DNA of 64,000 bases, taken from positions 62,001 through 126,000 of the forward strand of contig JAPDFW010000108.1 in assembly GCA_028826165.1 (NCBI GenBank), in the 5' to 3' direction. The notes beneath the pieces were generated by a model. The model was not told where the DNA came from and searched no databases. It saw nothing but the letters and a program-made list of their open reading frames with translations. The stretch comes from Anaeramoeba ignava (lineage: Eukaryota > Metamonada > Anaeramoebidae). The translations under genes and the position numbers were made by a program. Below, one piece after another: positions 12,701-26,203 of the stretch (positions are counted from its first letter, which is position 1; the number at the start of each line of letters is the position of its first letter).

Positions 12701-15700
12701 AACTTTCCAAATATCCGAATCATGGGTTTTGGATATAGAATTGATTAAAGATGCTTATAATATTTGTAAGAAAATAAGAAAAAGCAAAATAACTTTTTCC
12801 TTGTTTTTAATTTTTGAAAATTTGGAATTAAGATGGAACAAATATTTTATTATGTTTAAGTGATGAAAGATTATATTATTGGCACTTACCAAGTCATAAC
12901 GAAGTAACTTTTACAGAAAACTCCAAATCAACTCAAACCTTTTTATTAAAAAGATATCTTCCAGAAAGAAATCAAAATTCAATCGCTTTATCTCCAAATC
13001 AAACATTATTACTTCTTGTTGGAAAAATCAAATTTTATATTTACACTCCAACTCTTAAATATTTATATCATTCACAACCCCTTGAAAGCAAATTAAATGA
13101 TGCTCAAGGAGAATTTTTAGACAATTTTCACTTTATGATTTGGTCGTTGAATTCAGGAAAAATATGGATTTATCGAATTTTTTTTGAAGAATATAATTTA
13201 GAACTAAATCTTTCGATCTATCATTTTATTCAGTTTGGAACGGATAATTCTCATATCGAAATAAGATTTCGTCCAAAAGAAATACAATTTATGGAAGAAA
13301 ATGAAAATGAAAATGGAAATGAAAATGGAAATGGAAATGAAAATGAAAATGAAAATTCGGAATTTGAATTTTCAGTAAAACAAAAAACCAAAGAAATGAA
13401 TAGTAAATTGAGCAATCTTAAATCTTCACAAGAAATTATCCAAAATTTGGATGATTTAGTTTGCACATTCAAAAATAATCACGAAGATTCAAATGAAAAA
13501 ATCATAACAATCAATTCAGATGCGAATAAACTTGAACTTGAAAATATGAAATTTATCGATAACGAAGTTGAATCAAATGATTCCAATTCAAATATATCAA
13601 GCATGAGTAACTCAAATTCAATGGAATTTTCAAACCAAAAAATTATAGATGAAATGGAGTACAGTCACAGCAATAGTTTTGAAGATTCAAATATATCAAG
13701 TATGAGCAATTCAAGCTCAATGGAATTTGCAAACCAAAAATTATTTAATGATGATTTCGAACCCCAAATAAAGGAATTGGATTTATCTTTTAATTCGATG
13801 GAAATTAAAAATCAAAAATTGAGTGATCAAGAAATCAATCTTAAAAATAGTAAATTGAATACTTCGATAAATTCAAACACTCTTCAAATGGAGGCAAAAA
13901 TTCAATTTGTTTCTATGATAAACGAAGTTGAAACAACAGAAACAAAATCGATGGCATGGATCCAATTCAATCAAAAAGAAGAGGAATGTGTCAATAAAAT
14001 ATCTTCAGTAAAAAAATACGAAATATTGTTATCAGATGATTTTTATCAAAAACAAATCGAAAATATCGATCAATTTTCCATTTCAACTGGGATGAAGTTT
14101 GCAAACAATATCCCTAACTTATTATGTTCAGGAAATTCTTTTGGAGAAGTATCACTTTGGAGATTTGTGACTGGAAAAGAAAAACAAGGAAAATTGCAAA
14201 TCATTCCATCTTTTCTGAGCTTGAAATTAGAAACAAAATCAAGTTTAAATGATGGATGGGAAAAATATCCAGATGAAAAAAGAGTGACTTGCAATTATAT
14301 ATTCAATGAATCAAAAGGATTTCCTACAAGAATACTTGAGGGAACTGTTTCTGGGATAATCAATTTAAAATCCATTCCTTATCAGTCCTATGATCCAAAT
14401 CAAAAATCCTTTGTTGGACATGACTCCGAAATCACTGCCTTGCTGATTCCTGATCTAGAGTATTCAGGAGGGAAAAGGATTCTGATCTCTGCATCTCAAG
14501 ATCTAACCATGAGAATTTGGGAAATTGATTCCAAAAAACAAACAACTGTTTTTTATTTGAATTCCGCATCTGTTTTTGCACTATTCCAATTAGATGAAAC
14601 TAAGTTTGATAAAAACGCAAGTGATCATTATTTTTGCGGAGTTGGAATGGATCATAGTGTGTATATTTGTTCATTTGATTCAAATAAAATCAAATTCCGT
14701 TTTGGTCATCCACAAAGAATACAGAGAATATTTTGGAATACTTCACTCCAATATTTCGCTGTTCAGTGTTTTGATGATGTGATTTATCTATGGAGCTTGA
14801 AGCATGGTTGTATTGAAAGAGTACTCACTGGAGAGCTTGCTGAGCAGTATCTCCTTGTTTTGGAGAAGGATTATTTTCAATATGAAGTTGGGTTAAGGAA
14901 AAAATTTCCGAATCAACAAAAAACAACAGGGATTTTCACATACATGAATCCAAATTCTTTGTCAATAAGTGGAGTTCTTCTTGATATTCCCAAGGTTATT
15001 GAGTATTATAAGAATGCGACTATTGAGAATGATTTTGTAAATATTTTAAATATTTTAAATATTTTAAATATTTTATATTGATTTAATTGATTTAATTGAT
15101 TTAATTGATTTTATATATTTTAGAATTTCTCATCCTTGATTCCTTTGCACTACTTATCTTGCGCATTCCCGCAAAAATTATCAATTAAACTTGATAATCT
15201 TATGTATGATGATTTGGGAATTCCAGAAGAAAGAGCAGAAAACTCTTTCGGGATTCTTGGAGATTCAGGAGCACTTTCATTAATAGTACCAAAACAAACA
15301 AAACAATGGATCGAATGGGATATATCAAGAATAGCAACAGCAACAACTATGCTTGCCTCAGTATCAATAGGAACAGCACTTGCAAATTCCCGTCACAATT
15401 ATTTGCAGAAAATTGGCAAGGAATTAATAAGTCATTTCCAAGATATTATCCCGATCCAATTAGATCATTTCAAATTTCCTAGTCTCCACACATTGTGTCA
15501 ATTTTCTCAAGAATCAAACCAAGAAATCAGTCAATCTGCACAGAAAATTCTCAGTAATTGCTTAGCTCAGTTGGAAATGCCGAAACTGAAGGCTTTGGCT
15601 CATAATTGGGAACTTCGAGCTGAAAAAACAGTTTCAAATCAATATAGATCTGACAGCTATCTGATCTTAGCTTATATTGGAGTGGCAAATCCTGAAGCAC

Positions 15701-16572
15701 TTAGTGATCTTGCAGCAAAAATGGTTTTGAACAATCTTCTCAATTCGCTGAGAAATAACGATTCCAGTTTGAGTTTGTCAATGGAGCTTTTGGGATCTGG
15801 GTTTTCTCTCTGGAAACGTTATGTTGAAGATCCACGTTCTGTTATTCATCAGTTACTTTTTTTCACACGCAATTCGGAAATCGATCTTCAAGACACGTTG
15901 AAAACAACTCTTTTCCAGATTGGAAGAACTGATCCAGGAACGTTTCTTGCCTCGATTCGCTCCCAGCTCCTTGATCCACAGTGTCCTGTGAAAACAAAGT
16001 ATCTTGCTATTTCTGTGATTCATTCGCTGTTTCAAGTTTTTATGGGAAATTTTTTGGATCATCTTCTGGAACTTGCTCAAGTTTTTATCATTTTGCTTTT
16101 CTCTCCTGATTGGAATCAAGATCCAATTTTCCAAATCAACACATCAACCGCTTTTAATCATATTGTGTCTTATTTGCCAATGGTTGACTATAATTACAAA
16201 TCAAATATACTTGCTGTTGGTTGTAAATCGGGAGACTTGGTTATTTTTGCTCTTGATAAACAGACAAAAATCAAAATTCAAGGTCATAAAGGTGTTATTT
16301 CTGCTCTGAAATTCAGTCCTTCTTCTCGTCATCTTGCTTCTTTTTCTTTGAGAAGTTGTTCTGTTAAAGTTTGGAAAATTTCTTTTCCGATTTTTAGTTC
16401 AAAACATTTGAAAATTCAACCTCTCAAAAGATTTCCTATTGATAAATCTTTGATTGTTAAACAAGAAGATCCATTGTATTATTTGAAATATGTTTCTTTG
16501 ACTTGGTTATCAAAAAAATTATTAAGATTGTCACTTGGTTTACAAAAGAAGATTGAATTTGAAGTCAAATGA
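9752..16572 (+). CDS. WDR7: WDR7 / rabconnectin-3-beta WD40 protein
   Basis: Four exons: 9752-10007, 12514-12765, 12833-15036 and 15124-16572, giving 1386 residues (human WDR7 is about 1490). Phases agree at all junctions. N-terminal WD repeats include TYIATGGIDGLITTWKV and SIDGTLCIWNFSDG. Later repeats include FVGHDSEITAL ... SASQDLTMRIWEI near residue 695. The C-terminal pair ILAVGCKSGDLVIF / IQGHKGVISALKFSPS ... VKVWKI near 1264 is characteristic of WDR7. WDR7 pairs with DMXL proteins in the metazoan RAVE-like complex that assembles V-ATPase. A Glu/Asn/Gly low-complexity patch (near residues 324-345) and Ser/Asn-rich repeats (to ~500) split the N-terminal propeller region from the rest. 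Intron 1 (10008-12513) is a 2.5-kb repeat array. Convergent with the Piwi gene. Confidence 0.88.
10072..12513. repeat. Intronic GATTTAAATTT array in WDR7
   Basis: About 2.4 kb of GATTTAAATTT units with GATTTAAAATT and GATTTAATTTT variants fills intron 1 of WDR7. The plus strand lacks C throughout. G almost always occurs as TGA, so GT is absent and AG appears only in rare GATTTAG variants near 12000-12040. Confidence 0.9.
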
Positions 16573-16921
16573 ATTTTGATTTAAAATTAAAATTAAAATT
16601 AAAATTTTTTCTTCTTTTTCCTTTTTAAAAAAAATAAGATTAAAATAGATAAAATAAAAAATATAATGAAAATTTGTTAATTTTTGTGCTTGATTTCTTG
16701 TTTTTGTAAAAATTCTTCTTGGATTAATTATCATAAAAAAAAAAAATATAATCCAAAAACACAAACACAAAGAAGATAAAGAAGAAGATTGAGAAAAAAA
16801 AAAAGTAAGTAATTAAGTAAGTAAGTAATTAAGAAAGGAATTTCGAAAAAGTAAAGTAAAGTAAAAAAAGAAAGAAAGAAAAAAGAAGATCATTTTGGAA
16901 AAAAAAAATTGTGAAAGAAAA
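16573..16921. other. Convergent intergenic region WDR7 / Piwi
   Basis: About 350 bp between two stop codons, rich in poly-A/T, with AAGTAAGTAATT repeats near 16805-16830. I see no gene. It should hold both 3' ends. Confidence 0.6.
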
Positions 16922-19900
16922 TTAAAGGAAATAGAGTTTGTCATGTAAATGAGAATGAACTTCTTGATGAATAGATTGACCAACAAGAAATGATAACTTA
17001 TGAGCATATTGACAAACAGCAGGCACTCTAACAGGGCCTGGCCAATTGTAATAAAGATGACATAATTTGAATGTGATCTGTTGAAGAATATCGCCTGGAA
17101 TTTTTGAGTCATCATAAAGACATTGGAAATGAGTTGGAGTTGCACTTCCTTGGTTAACAAATTGAGGAATCATGAAGAAAATCAAATCTATTTGGAGTAG
17201 TAATATCTAGATCTACAACTGTTCCTGGTTGTGGGTTTTTATATGTGCCATTTTTTGCCTCGAAAATTCTTGTTTTGATACGTTTTTGAACCACAACAAA
17301 TGTTACATTGGGTCGTTGATAAGAATCGGGTGTTTTTTTGAAAGCTTCAAAAATAGCCGGAATTTCATTCTCAATTACATATTGCATTTGTGAATCACCA
17401 ACTCCATCTCTGAAAACCATTATATGTTTGGGTGCAACTTTGTCGTTTTTTAATCGGTACATTTTGATTCCTTCGAAAAAGAATGATGCTAAGTTGTTAA
17501 CTAATTCTTCTTTTGTTTTTTGCATAATAACTCGACTGTAGAAGTTGGTACAGTTATGATTTGTTGATGATACAAATCCTGCTACTGATTGACTTCTTTT
17601 GTATGGATCATGGCATACATCAAGTCCGCAAAACATGATTTCTTTGTTTTTTGGGAGTTCAATTCCCCATAAAGATCCACCAGCTTTGCAATTAATCTAG
17701 ATTATTAAATTTTATTTTTGAATTTATTTTTAAATTTATTTTTAAATTTATTTTTGAATTTATTTTGAATTTATTTTTAAATTTATTTTTAAATTTATTT
17801 TTAAATTTATTTTTAAATTTATTTTTAAATTTATTTTTAAATTTATTTTAAATTTATTTTGAATTTATTTTAAATTTATTTTTAAATTTATTTTAAATTT
17901 ATTTTAAATTTATTTTAAATTTATTTTGAATTTATTTTTAAATTTTTTATTAAATTTATTTTGAATTTATTTTTAATTTATTTTAATTTTATTTTGAATT
18001 TTTAAATTTCATGTTTTTAAATTTATTTTGAATTTATTTTGAATTTATTTTGAATTTATTTTGAATTTATTTTGAATTTATTTTTAAATTTATTTTAATT
18101 TCATGTTTTTGAAAAAAAAAATATAACTAACCTGCATCACAATCTTAGTGCAAATTGACATTAATTTTGGACTTCTTCGGAGATTATTAGCAAGAATACA
18201 TTGTGAAACAACTGGTTTATGAAGTGTGATAATTTGCTTAATTGCATCATATTTACTTTTTTGTTGTCGAGGAAGAACACAAATAACTAAACTATACTCA
18301 GGTGTTAATTTTTCAAGTTGCTCAAGATAATTTTTAGCTTCAGGATATCTAACAGAATTAAGATCAACTTTGTTTGGATCAAATTCAATTCCCATTCTTT
18401 GACCAACCTTTTTAAATAAAAAGTATAAATATATACATTTAATTTTTAATTTTTATATTTTAATTTTTAATTTTTAATTTATTTTTTTTGAGTTAAATTA
18501 CATCAATTAACGCATTTAAAAATCCATCAATATCTCGATCAATACTTTGTGGATAAACAATCATCCAACGATTAAAAGTTTGAGGAGAAATTACAGTAGC
18601 TTGTTTTAAAAGACCATCCCAACTTGGTCTTTCTCCATCATGAACTTTATTTTTGAAAAAAACTTTGATTGGATCTAAAATTCTTCCTTCAACTCTTACA
18701 ACATTTGGATCAATTCTCATTCCCCATTCATCCATAATCTAATTAAAAAAATAAATATAAAAATAAATATAAAAATAAATATAAAAATAATCAAAAAATA
18801 TTTTTTTTCCAAATGATACTTTTCTTGCTTTTTCATTCTTCAAAATTGTTTGAACAAATTCTTTAAGTCTTGAGCATCTTTCATCAGGAGAAATATGAAG
18901 ATGTTTACTTAAACTCTGCATTAATTTTCGATCTTCTCTCATTGAATTAGTTCTGTTTGTTTTTTTATTTTTGAAAACGATTTAAAATTATATAAAAAAA
19001 ATTGTTTTTTAATTCCAAAAATAAATACAATCCAGTCATTGAACATAATTCAGGAATTAAATAAATTTCTTCTCTTATTGGTCTTCCTGTTGAATCTTTT
19101 TTTTTTCTTTCAACAACAAGAAGAGGTTGATCAGGATCTGCGATATTCTTATGATATTGATTTGCATAATAATCTTTAAGAGTAATTTTTGTTCCTTTGC
19201 GAGCATCTTCAAATGAGAACATTGGAGATTTACTAAATATTTTTTAATATTTTTAATATATTTTTAAATATTTAATATTTTTATATATATTTTTATATAT
19301 ATTTCATGTTTTAATATTTTAATATTTCATGTTTTAATATATTTTTTATATATATTTTTATATATATTTTTATATATATTTTTTAAATATTTAATATTTT
19401 TATATTTCATGTTTTAATATTTTTATATATATTTTTATATATATTTTTATATATATTTTTATATATATTTTTATATATATTTTTATATATATTTTTTAAA
19501 TATTTAATATTTTTATATTTCATGTTTTAATATTTCATGTTTTAATATATTTTTATATATTTTTATATATTTATATTTTTATATTTTTATATTTCATATT
19601 TTATATTTTTCATATTTTTAAGCATTTTTTTATATATTTTTATATATTTTTATATTTTTTTTTGCTAACCTGAAATCAACAGATGTAACAGAATAATATT
19701 TGTTGTTATAAATAGTCATGACAACAGAATTAGAAACCTCTTCAACAATACGTTGTTGAATTGCAGGATTACTATAATCGATTCTTGAAGGAGAACGACG
19801 ATCACGATCATATCCTCCACCGCGTCTATCAGACATGAAACTAACAACCATTTTGATTTGATCAAGGACAGTATCTTGTCTAACAACTTTGTGAATCAAA

Positions 19901-20992
19901 TCCAAATTTAGTGATAATCCTTTCTTTGTTTTGTAAATTGCGTGAAAAAATCCATGCCAAAGTTCAAAATGAAATTGATCGTTTCGAACAGGATTTCGAT
20001 TATCATAATAATTCCTTCGAATTTGTTGGAAATCAAGACAATTCATTACTCTTCCAAAAATAATATTGTAAAGTTGTTCAAATGGTTGAAGATCATTATC
20101 ATCTGAAGATAACACTTTAGTAAGTTTTATGATCACCTATTAAAAATTAATAAAAGTTTATTATTTTATTATTTTATTATTTTAATTATTTTATTATTTT
20201 ATTATTTTATTATTTTATTATTTTATTATTTTATTATTTTATTATTTTATTATTTTATTATTTTATTATTTTATTATTTTATTATATTATTTTTATTATT
20301 ATTATTATTATTTTATTATTTTATTATTTTATTATTTTATTATTTTATTATTTTATTATTTTATTATTTAATTATTTTATTATTTTATTATTTTATTATT
20401 TAATTATTTTATTATTTAATTATTTTATTATTTTTACTTTCACATTTTTTCTTCGGAATGGCACAACTTTCTCATAATCAGGTATTTTTTGCATCATATA
20501 AAGAATTGAAAAACCATCATAAACAAAAGATCCTTATTTTTATTTTTTTTTTATTTTTATTTTAATTTTTATTTTAATTTTTATTTTAATTTTTATTTTA
20601 TTTTTTAATTTATTAAATAATAGAAAAAAGAAGAAGAATACCTAAATCCTTTTCAATTTGACTGAGTAAAGAAAATCTTGGTCTAATAGCTTGTAAAGGT
20701 TCCTTTTATAAATGAAAGAAATTCAAAAATTAATTTAAATGTTTTTTTTTTTTTTGTTTTTTTTTTGTTTATTTTGTTTTTTTTTTAAATTTACTTCAAA
20801 CTTAACATCATATTGATAAATTTCTTTGACTCTAATACTAACTGGAAAATAATTGGCAATCATTGGTGTTTTATATCCATTTTGACCCAGTCTTGGTTCA
20901 GGGATATTTTCTTTATTTTATTTTTTTTAAAATTAAAAAATTAAAAATTTTAAAATAAATAAAATTAAAAATAAAAACGTACTTAAATCCAT
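16922..20992 (-). CDS. PIWI: Piwi-clade Argonaute with intact DEDH tetrad and one apparent frameshift
   Basis: Ten exons: 20983-20992 (10 nt), 20795-20910, 20642-20702, 20438-20532, 19670-20136, 19029-19232, 18820-18952, 18502-18738, 18132-18407 and 16922-17696, giving about 790 residues. The N-domain, PAZ (KGTKITLKDYYANQY ... YLIPELCSMTGL), MID (DEWGMRIDP) and PIWI domain are continuous. Catalytic residues are visible: D559 in FCGLDVCHD, E near 596, D630 in FRDGVGD and H765 in CQYAHKLSFLVGQ. The ending GQSIHQEV...LYFL is Piwi-like. An RGGGYDRDRR tract interrupts the region before PAZ. In the last exon the frame shifts at a T4 run (AAAA at 17178-17181 on the plus strand): one T too many separates RFDF from FMIPQF. 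This may be a sequencing error or a real lesion. Expected role: small-RNA-guided slicing or transposon silencing. Confidence 0.9.
17697..18131. repeat. Piwi intron 9 array (AATTTATTTTTA)
   Basis: A 435-bp intron made of AATTTATTTTTA and AATTTATTTTGA units between the MID and PIWI exons. It contains no coding segment. Confidence 0.85.
19233..19669. repeat. Piwi intron 5 array (TTTTTATATATA)
   Basis: A 437-bp intron of TTTTTATATATA units interspersed with TTTCATGTTTTAATA. It splits the PAZ domain. Confidence 0.85.
20137..20437. repeat. Piwi intron 4 array (TTTTATTA)
   Basis: A 301-bp intron made largely of ATTATTTT units, with almost no G or C until the flanking splice sites. Confidence 0.85.
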
Positions 20993-21337
20993 TTCAAAAA
21001 ATAACAAAAAAAAAATGAAAAAAAAAATAAAAAAATTTTGCTTTTCTTTTTATTTTTTTCTATATATTATTTTTATTATATATATAATAATATATATATA
21101 TATATAGAAATATTAAAATAAAAACAAAAATAAAAATTTTAAATAAAAAAATTTTCATTTTTTTTTCTTTTTTTTTCTTTTTTGTGTTTTACTTTTTCTA
21201 TTTCTTCAAAAATTTTTTTAAAACAACAACAACAACAACAAATCAATCTAATTTTAGATAAAAGAAAAGAAAAAAAAAAAAACGAAAAAAAACTTTTTAA
21301 ATTGTGCTTTTTTTTTTATCAATTTTAATTATTATCT
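20993..21337. promoter_or_regulatory. Bidirectional spacer, Piwi / DENN-armadillo
   Basis: 345 bp between divergent ATGs. AAAAAAAAAATGAAAAAAAA sits just upstream of Piwi (~21007-21020). AAATTTTCATTTTTTTTTC lies at ~21147-21165, facing the DENN gene. A TATATATA tract and an ACA repeat (~21225-21240) lie between. No gene is seen. Confidence 0.45.
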
Positions 21338-24300
21338 ATGAGTAGCAAAAAACATCCAATTCATTCAATTTCAATAGCTGGTTGAGTTTTATTTAATTTT
21401 AAATTAAAAAAAAAAAACAAAATAATTAATTAATTAATTAATTCTTTAAAACTGATAATTTATTTTTCAATTTATTATTAAATTCTCAATTTAAAAAATC
21501 AAAACAAAATAAATTAAATGAATCGAATTTATTCTTTTTAACAACGATTGTTTTTACAGAGTTTGATATTGATAAAGGAAATACTTTAACTGTTCGTTAT
21601 CCAGATTTTAAATTAAAAAAATATGATTATGAATATTTAGCAAATCTTTCAATTCCAGATGGTGCTCATATTCATCATGAAGATTGGACTTATATACTTC
21701 TTGATATTTCTGATGATGATGGTATTTTTTTTGTTTTATTGTTTATTTTTTTTTTTGCTTTTTTTTTATTTAGATGAAAAGCAAAACGAAATTTCAAATT
21801 TCGAATTTGAATTGAATTAATAAATTGAAATGAATTGAATTAAAAATTGAATTGAATTAAATTAAAAATTGAATTGAATTAAAAATTGAATTAAAACGAA
21901 TTGAATTAAATTAATAAATAGAATTAAATTAATAAATAGAATTAAAATTAATAAATAGAATTAAAAATTAAAAATAAATTGAATTAATAAATTGAATTAA
22001 AAATTGAATTAATAAATTGAAATGAATTGAATTAATAAATAGAATTAAAATTAAAATGAAATGAATTAAATTAATGAATTGAATTAATAAATAGAATTAA
22101 AATTGAAATGAATTGAATTAATAAATTGAAATGAATTAAATTAAAAATTAAAATATAATTGAATTAAATTGAATTAATAAATTGAAATGAATTGAATTAA
22201 AAATTGAATTAAAACGAATTGAATTAAATTAATAAATAGAATTAAATTAATAAATAGAATTAAAATTGAAATGAATTGAATTAATAAATTGAAATAAATT
22301 GAATTAATAAATTAAATTGAAATAAATCGAATTAATAAATTAAAAATAAATTGAATTAATTAAATTAAATTAAATTAAATTAAATTAAATTAAAATTAAA
22401 TTGAATTGAATTAATAAATTGAAATGAATTAAATTAAAATGAATTAAATTAAATTGAATTGAATTTAAATTAAATTGAAAATAAATTGAATTATTAAATT
22501 AAATTAAAATTATTAAATTTAAATATAATTGAATTGAATTAAATTGAATTGAATTAATAAATTAAATTGAATTGAATTGAATTGAATTGAATTGAATTAA
22601 TAAATTAAATTGAATTAATAAATTGAATTAAATTAATAAATTGAATTAAAATATAATTGAATTGAATTGAATTAAAAATTAAAATATAATTGAATTGAAT
22701 TAAATTGAATTAAATTAATAAATTAAATTAATAAATTAAATTAATAAATTAAATTAATAAATTAAAATATAATTGAATTGAATTGAATTGAATTAAATTA
22801 ATAAATTGAATTAATAAATTGAAATTAATTGAATTGAATTAAATTAATAAATTAAATTAATAAATTGAATTAAAAATTAAATTAAAAAATAGCATTCAAA
22901 AAAGAAGATCAAAAAATATTATACGGATTAGGATTATTTCGATGTGTTCACGACGAAACAGTACGACGAGGAGCTATACAAAGATCAATTCTAATATTAA
23001 GCTGGCTTCCCTATTTTTCATTATATTTACCATTATTAAGAGCATGTTTAAATCAATATTTTCCATCACCAAACAAAAAATACATCCAGGCTCTCTACAA
23101 CTCACTAAACGAGAATCTGCTTAAAGAAAATCAGATCAAACTTTGGGGAGAAACATTCCCGTTGAATATCCCAGTTCTTCATTATGACGAAATGGCAGGC
23201 GCTTCACTTGTCGAATTGATCAAAATTTTCAAGATTGATACAATGATTCTTTGGTACGCATTACTGCTACAGAAAAGAATACTCTTTGTCGGAAATAGCG
23301 CGAATTCAGTTGGGAATTGTGTGCTTGCGGCGCCGCTTCTGGTATCTCCAATTTACGGTTATAAAGAAGTGTTGGCACCGTATATTTCACTTATTGACAC
23401 AACCGCTGTTATGAAGCCTCATTTTATTGCTGGAACCACAAATATTATATTTGAAGAAAAGGAGAGTTGGAGTGATTTTCTGGGATCGTTCCAATCAACA
23501 AGCATAATCCAGCACGAGTTTAATATTAAGATCACTGGAGATGATAGAAGACATATACAGAATGTTATAAGTGGAATAAATGATAATAAAGGTGAAGCCT
23601 GGGTCAGACAGCAGTTCAGAGAATATACAGATTCCTTTCTCTATTCTGTTCTTGTGGAGAACCAAAAGGGATCGCATAAGAAATATCTTCCAAATTTTAT
23701 TGACTCTGATCTATTCAAAAAATACTTTGCAGAAGTTGGACATAAAGAGGATACTGACAACATCAAACGTCCTTCAGAAGTAATTGCTATTCTTTTATCT
23801 TGTTTTTATTCATCTTTCTTCTTGTTTTATTCATTATTTTTTTTTCTTTGTTTTATTTACTCTTCTTTTTAATTCCCTTTTTTTCTTTAGTTGATTAATA
23901 ATTTGGAGAATTCTTTTGATCAATTACCTCCATTAGAAAAGACTAAGTTAATTTATAATCTTCATGAAAATCTTGTAAATCTTACTGCTATTGATGAAGC
24001 TTGTAATGCTGATGGTGTTAGAATTGTTTCTGAAAAATTGAAAGAAAAATCTCCACAAATCCGTAAATACTCAACAGCAATTATAGCACAGGTGAATATA
24101 AAAATAAAATTAAATTTAAAATAAAATTTAATATAAAAATTAAAATATAAAATTTATATTAAAATTAAATTTAAATTTAAAATAAAATTAAAATTAAAAA
24201 TTAAAATTTAAAATAAAAAAATAAAATTAAAATTTAAAATTTAATTTAAAATTAAAATTTAAATTTAAAATTAAAATTAAAAATAAAATTAAAATTTAAT

Positions 24301-25755
24301 ATAAAAATTAAAATATAAAATTTATATTAAAAAAAAGATGGCTCTTTGTGTAAAAGGACAAATCGCAATTCTTTCTGGACCAACATTTGAAACAATTTTA
24401 TCTTTATTAAATGATACAATGTCTAATGTTAAAAATGCAGCATGCTATTGTTTAATGAAAATTTCTTCATTGTATATTGGTGCTGTTTATTTAGTTCAAC
24501 ACAACGTTCATTCAACAATTTCACAAATGATTTTTGGAACAACAGATTTAAAATTAAAATCATCAGCAGTTCGAATGCTTGTTAATGTAAATCAAATAAA
24601 ATTTTTACTTTAATTTAAATTAAAAAAATTATTTTAATATAAATAATTTCCATTTCAATTTAAAAGATTTATTCATTCCTTCCAAATACTCTCAGACTAA
24701 ATACACAAGAATTCCAAAAAGAATTCGATTCAAAAGATCCAATTTATATATCAAATCTAATGCTATTATTTGATTTATGGGAACAAAACATACCAAACGA
24801 AGAAGAATTAATATCAAGCAAAATCAAAGAACAAATAGAAGGGTTGAAAAGCGAGTCAATGGAAACAAGAGTATTATCAACAACATACTTACTATCTGAA
24901 CTATCAGCAAATCCAAACTTGGTTCTGGAATTAATTTTAGCAAATGGAATAGAAATTCTGTCAAAAAACGAAAGACAAAATAAATCAGAAGATAAAATAT
25001 CTGCATTGTCATTTGCAGTGCTAGGATTGGCTGCAGATTTCTATCATGGAAGAACACAAATCATCTCACAAAATCTGATTGAGAGAGCAATTAATGGCTT
25101 GAAAAATGAGAGTGATCCTGTTTATCTTTTTCATGTCTCAAGATTTCTTGAAATACTTTCACAACATAAAGAAACATTGCAAATTATAGAACAAAATAAC
25201 GGTCTATCTATCGGAATCAATTTCGTTGTTAAATACGTCGACCAAGCCATGCTGAATAATTTATGCTTCCCAATTTTTGGAATGATCCAATCAATCATTT
25301 TAGAAAACTCAAAAAAAAATATAGATGTTATTCCAGATGTTCTCGCTTTAGAGACACTTTTTATCCATCCCAAAAAGCGTTTTGTTAGTCAACCCTCACA
25401 CGATCATCAAATACAAGAAATGATCGCAACTCTTCTTCGTTTATCGGGATTCGATATGGATTCCGTTATGGAAAAAGCACTAAAAAAAGAAAGTTTCCAA
25501 CAACAATTAACAAAATATCAGCCAGTTGCCCAAAAGAAAACTCACTTTACAAAATATCCTGATTCTTTACTAATTGGTTATACCGAGAGTGAACTTCTTC
25601 CTATGATGAGTGATGAGCGCAAAAAAGAAATTGAGGATTTTATTCAATTAATGCAAACTCCTTTTACTGGTGAAACTGGGTTGGAAAATTCTCAAGAAAT
25701 TCAATTAGATCAAAATGAAGATCTCCAAGAAAAAGATAACCAATCTAATAATTAA
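21338..25755 (+). CDS. AFI1-type DENN domain fused to armadillo repeats
   Basis: Six exons: 21338-21380, 21560-21721, 22893-23779, 23891-24091, 24338-24586 and 24667-25755, giving 876 residues with consistent phases. The N-terminus matches the AFI1/SPA branch of DENN proteins: EFDIDKGNTLTVRYP, then SIPDGAHIHHEDWTYILL. GLGLFRCVHD..VRRGAI and WYALLLQKRILFVGN ... LAAPLLVSPIYGYKE carry the DENN core. From about residue 365 helical armadillo-like repeats take over (IRKYSTAIIAQMALCVKGQIAIL, VKNAACYCLMKIS, LKSSAVRMLVN) and run towards the C-terminus. Fungal Afi1 works with Arf GTPases in polarity, and DENN proteins generally exchange GDP for GTP on Rabs. The armadillo half may add partner binding. 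Intron 2 is a 1.17-kb repeat. Confidence 0.82.
21722..22892. repeat. Intronic GAATTGAATTAATAAATT array
   Basis: Intron 2 of the DENN-armadillo gene (1171 bp), built from GAATTGAATTAA, TTAATAAATTGAAATGAATT and TTAATAAATAGAATT units. C is nearly absent on the coding strand and GT appears only at the donor. Confidence 0.88.
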
Positions 25756-26203
25756 TTAATTCTTTTTTTTTTAATTTTTTAATTTCTTTTTTTGGATCAA
25801 ATTTTTTGCTTTTTTAACTTGCTTCTTAAATTCATCACTTTTTTTTTTTTCTTTAAAAATTCGTTCATTCTAAATGATATTTTCCGATTCCTCGTTTAAT
25901 TAATTTTAATAAGAAAATTATATCAACACCGAAAAGAAAAACAAAAACAACAATTAAAAAGAAAATTAAAAAAATGAAAAAGAAAAAGAAAACGAAAAAG
26001 TGGAATGAAAAAGTGGAATGAAAAAATTCTTCTTTTTTTATTTTCTTTCTTTCTCTCTTTTTTTTTCCTTTTTTTTTAATTTTCTTCTTTTTTTTTTTTC
26101 GATGTTGTTAAAGTAATTAAAGAAAATCAAAACAAAAACCAAAACAAAATAATTTGAAATTTGAAATTTTTTTAATGAATCAATCAATTCAAAAGGATTG
26201 GAT
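25756..26203. other. Convergent intergenic region, DENN-armadillo / ankyrin-BTB
   Basis: About 450 bp of poly-A/T and AAAGAAAAAG tracts between two stop codons. I see no gene or RNA signature. Confidence 0.6.
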
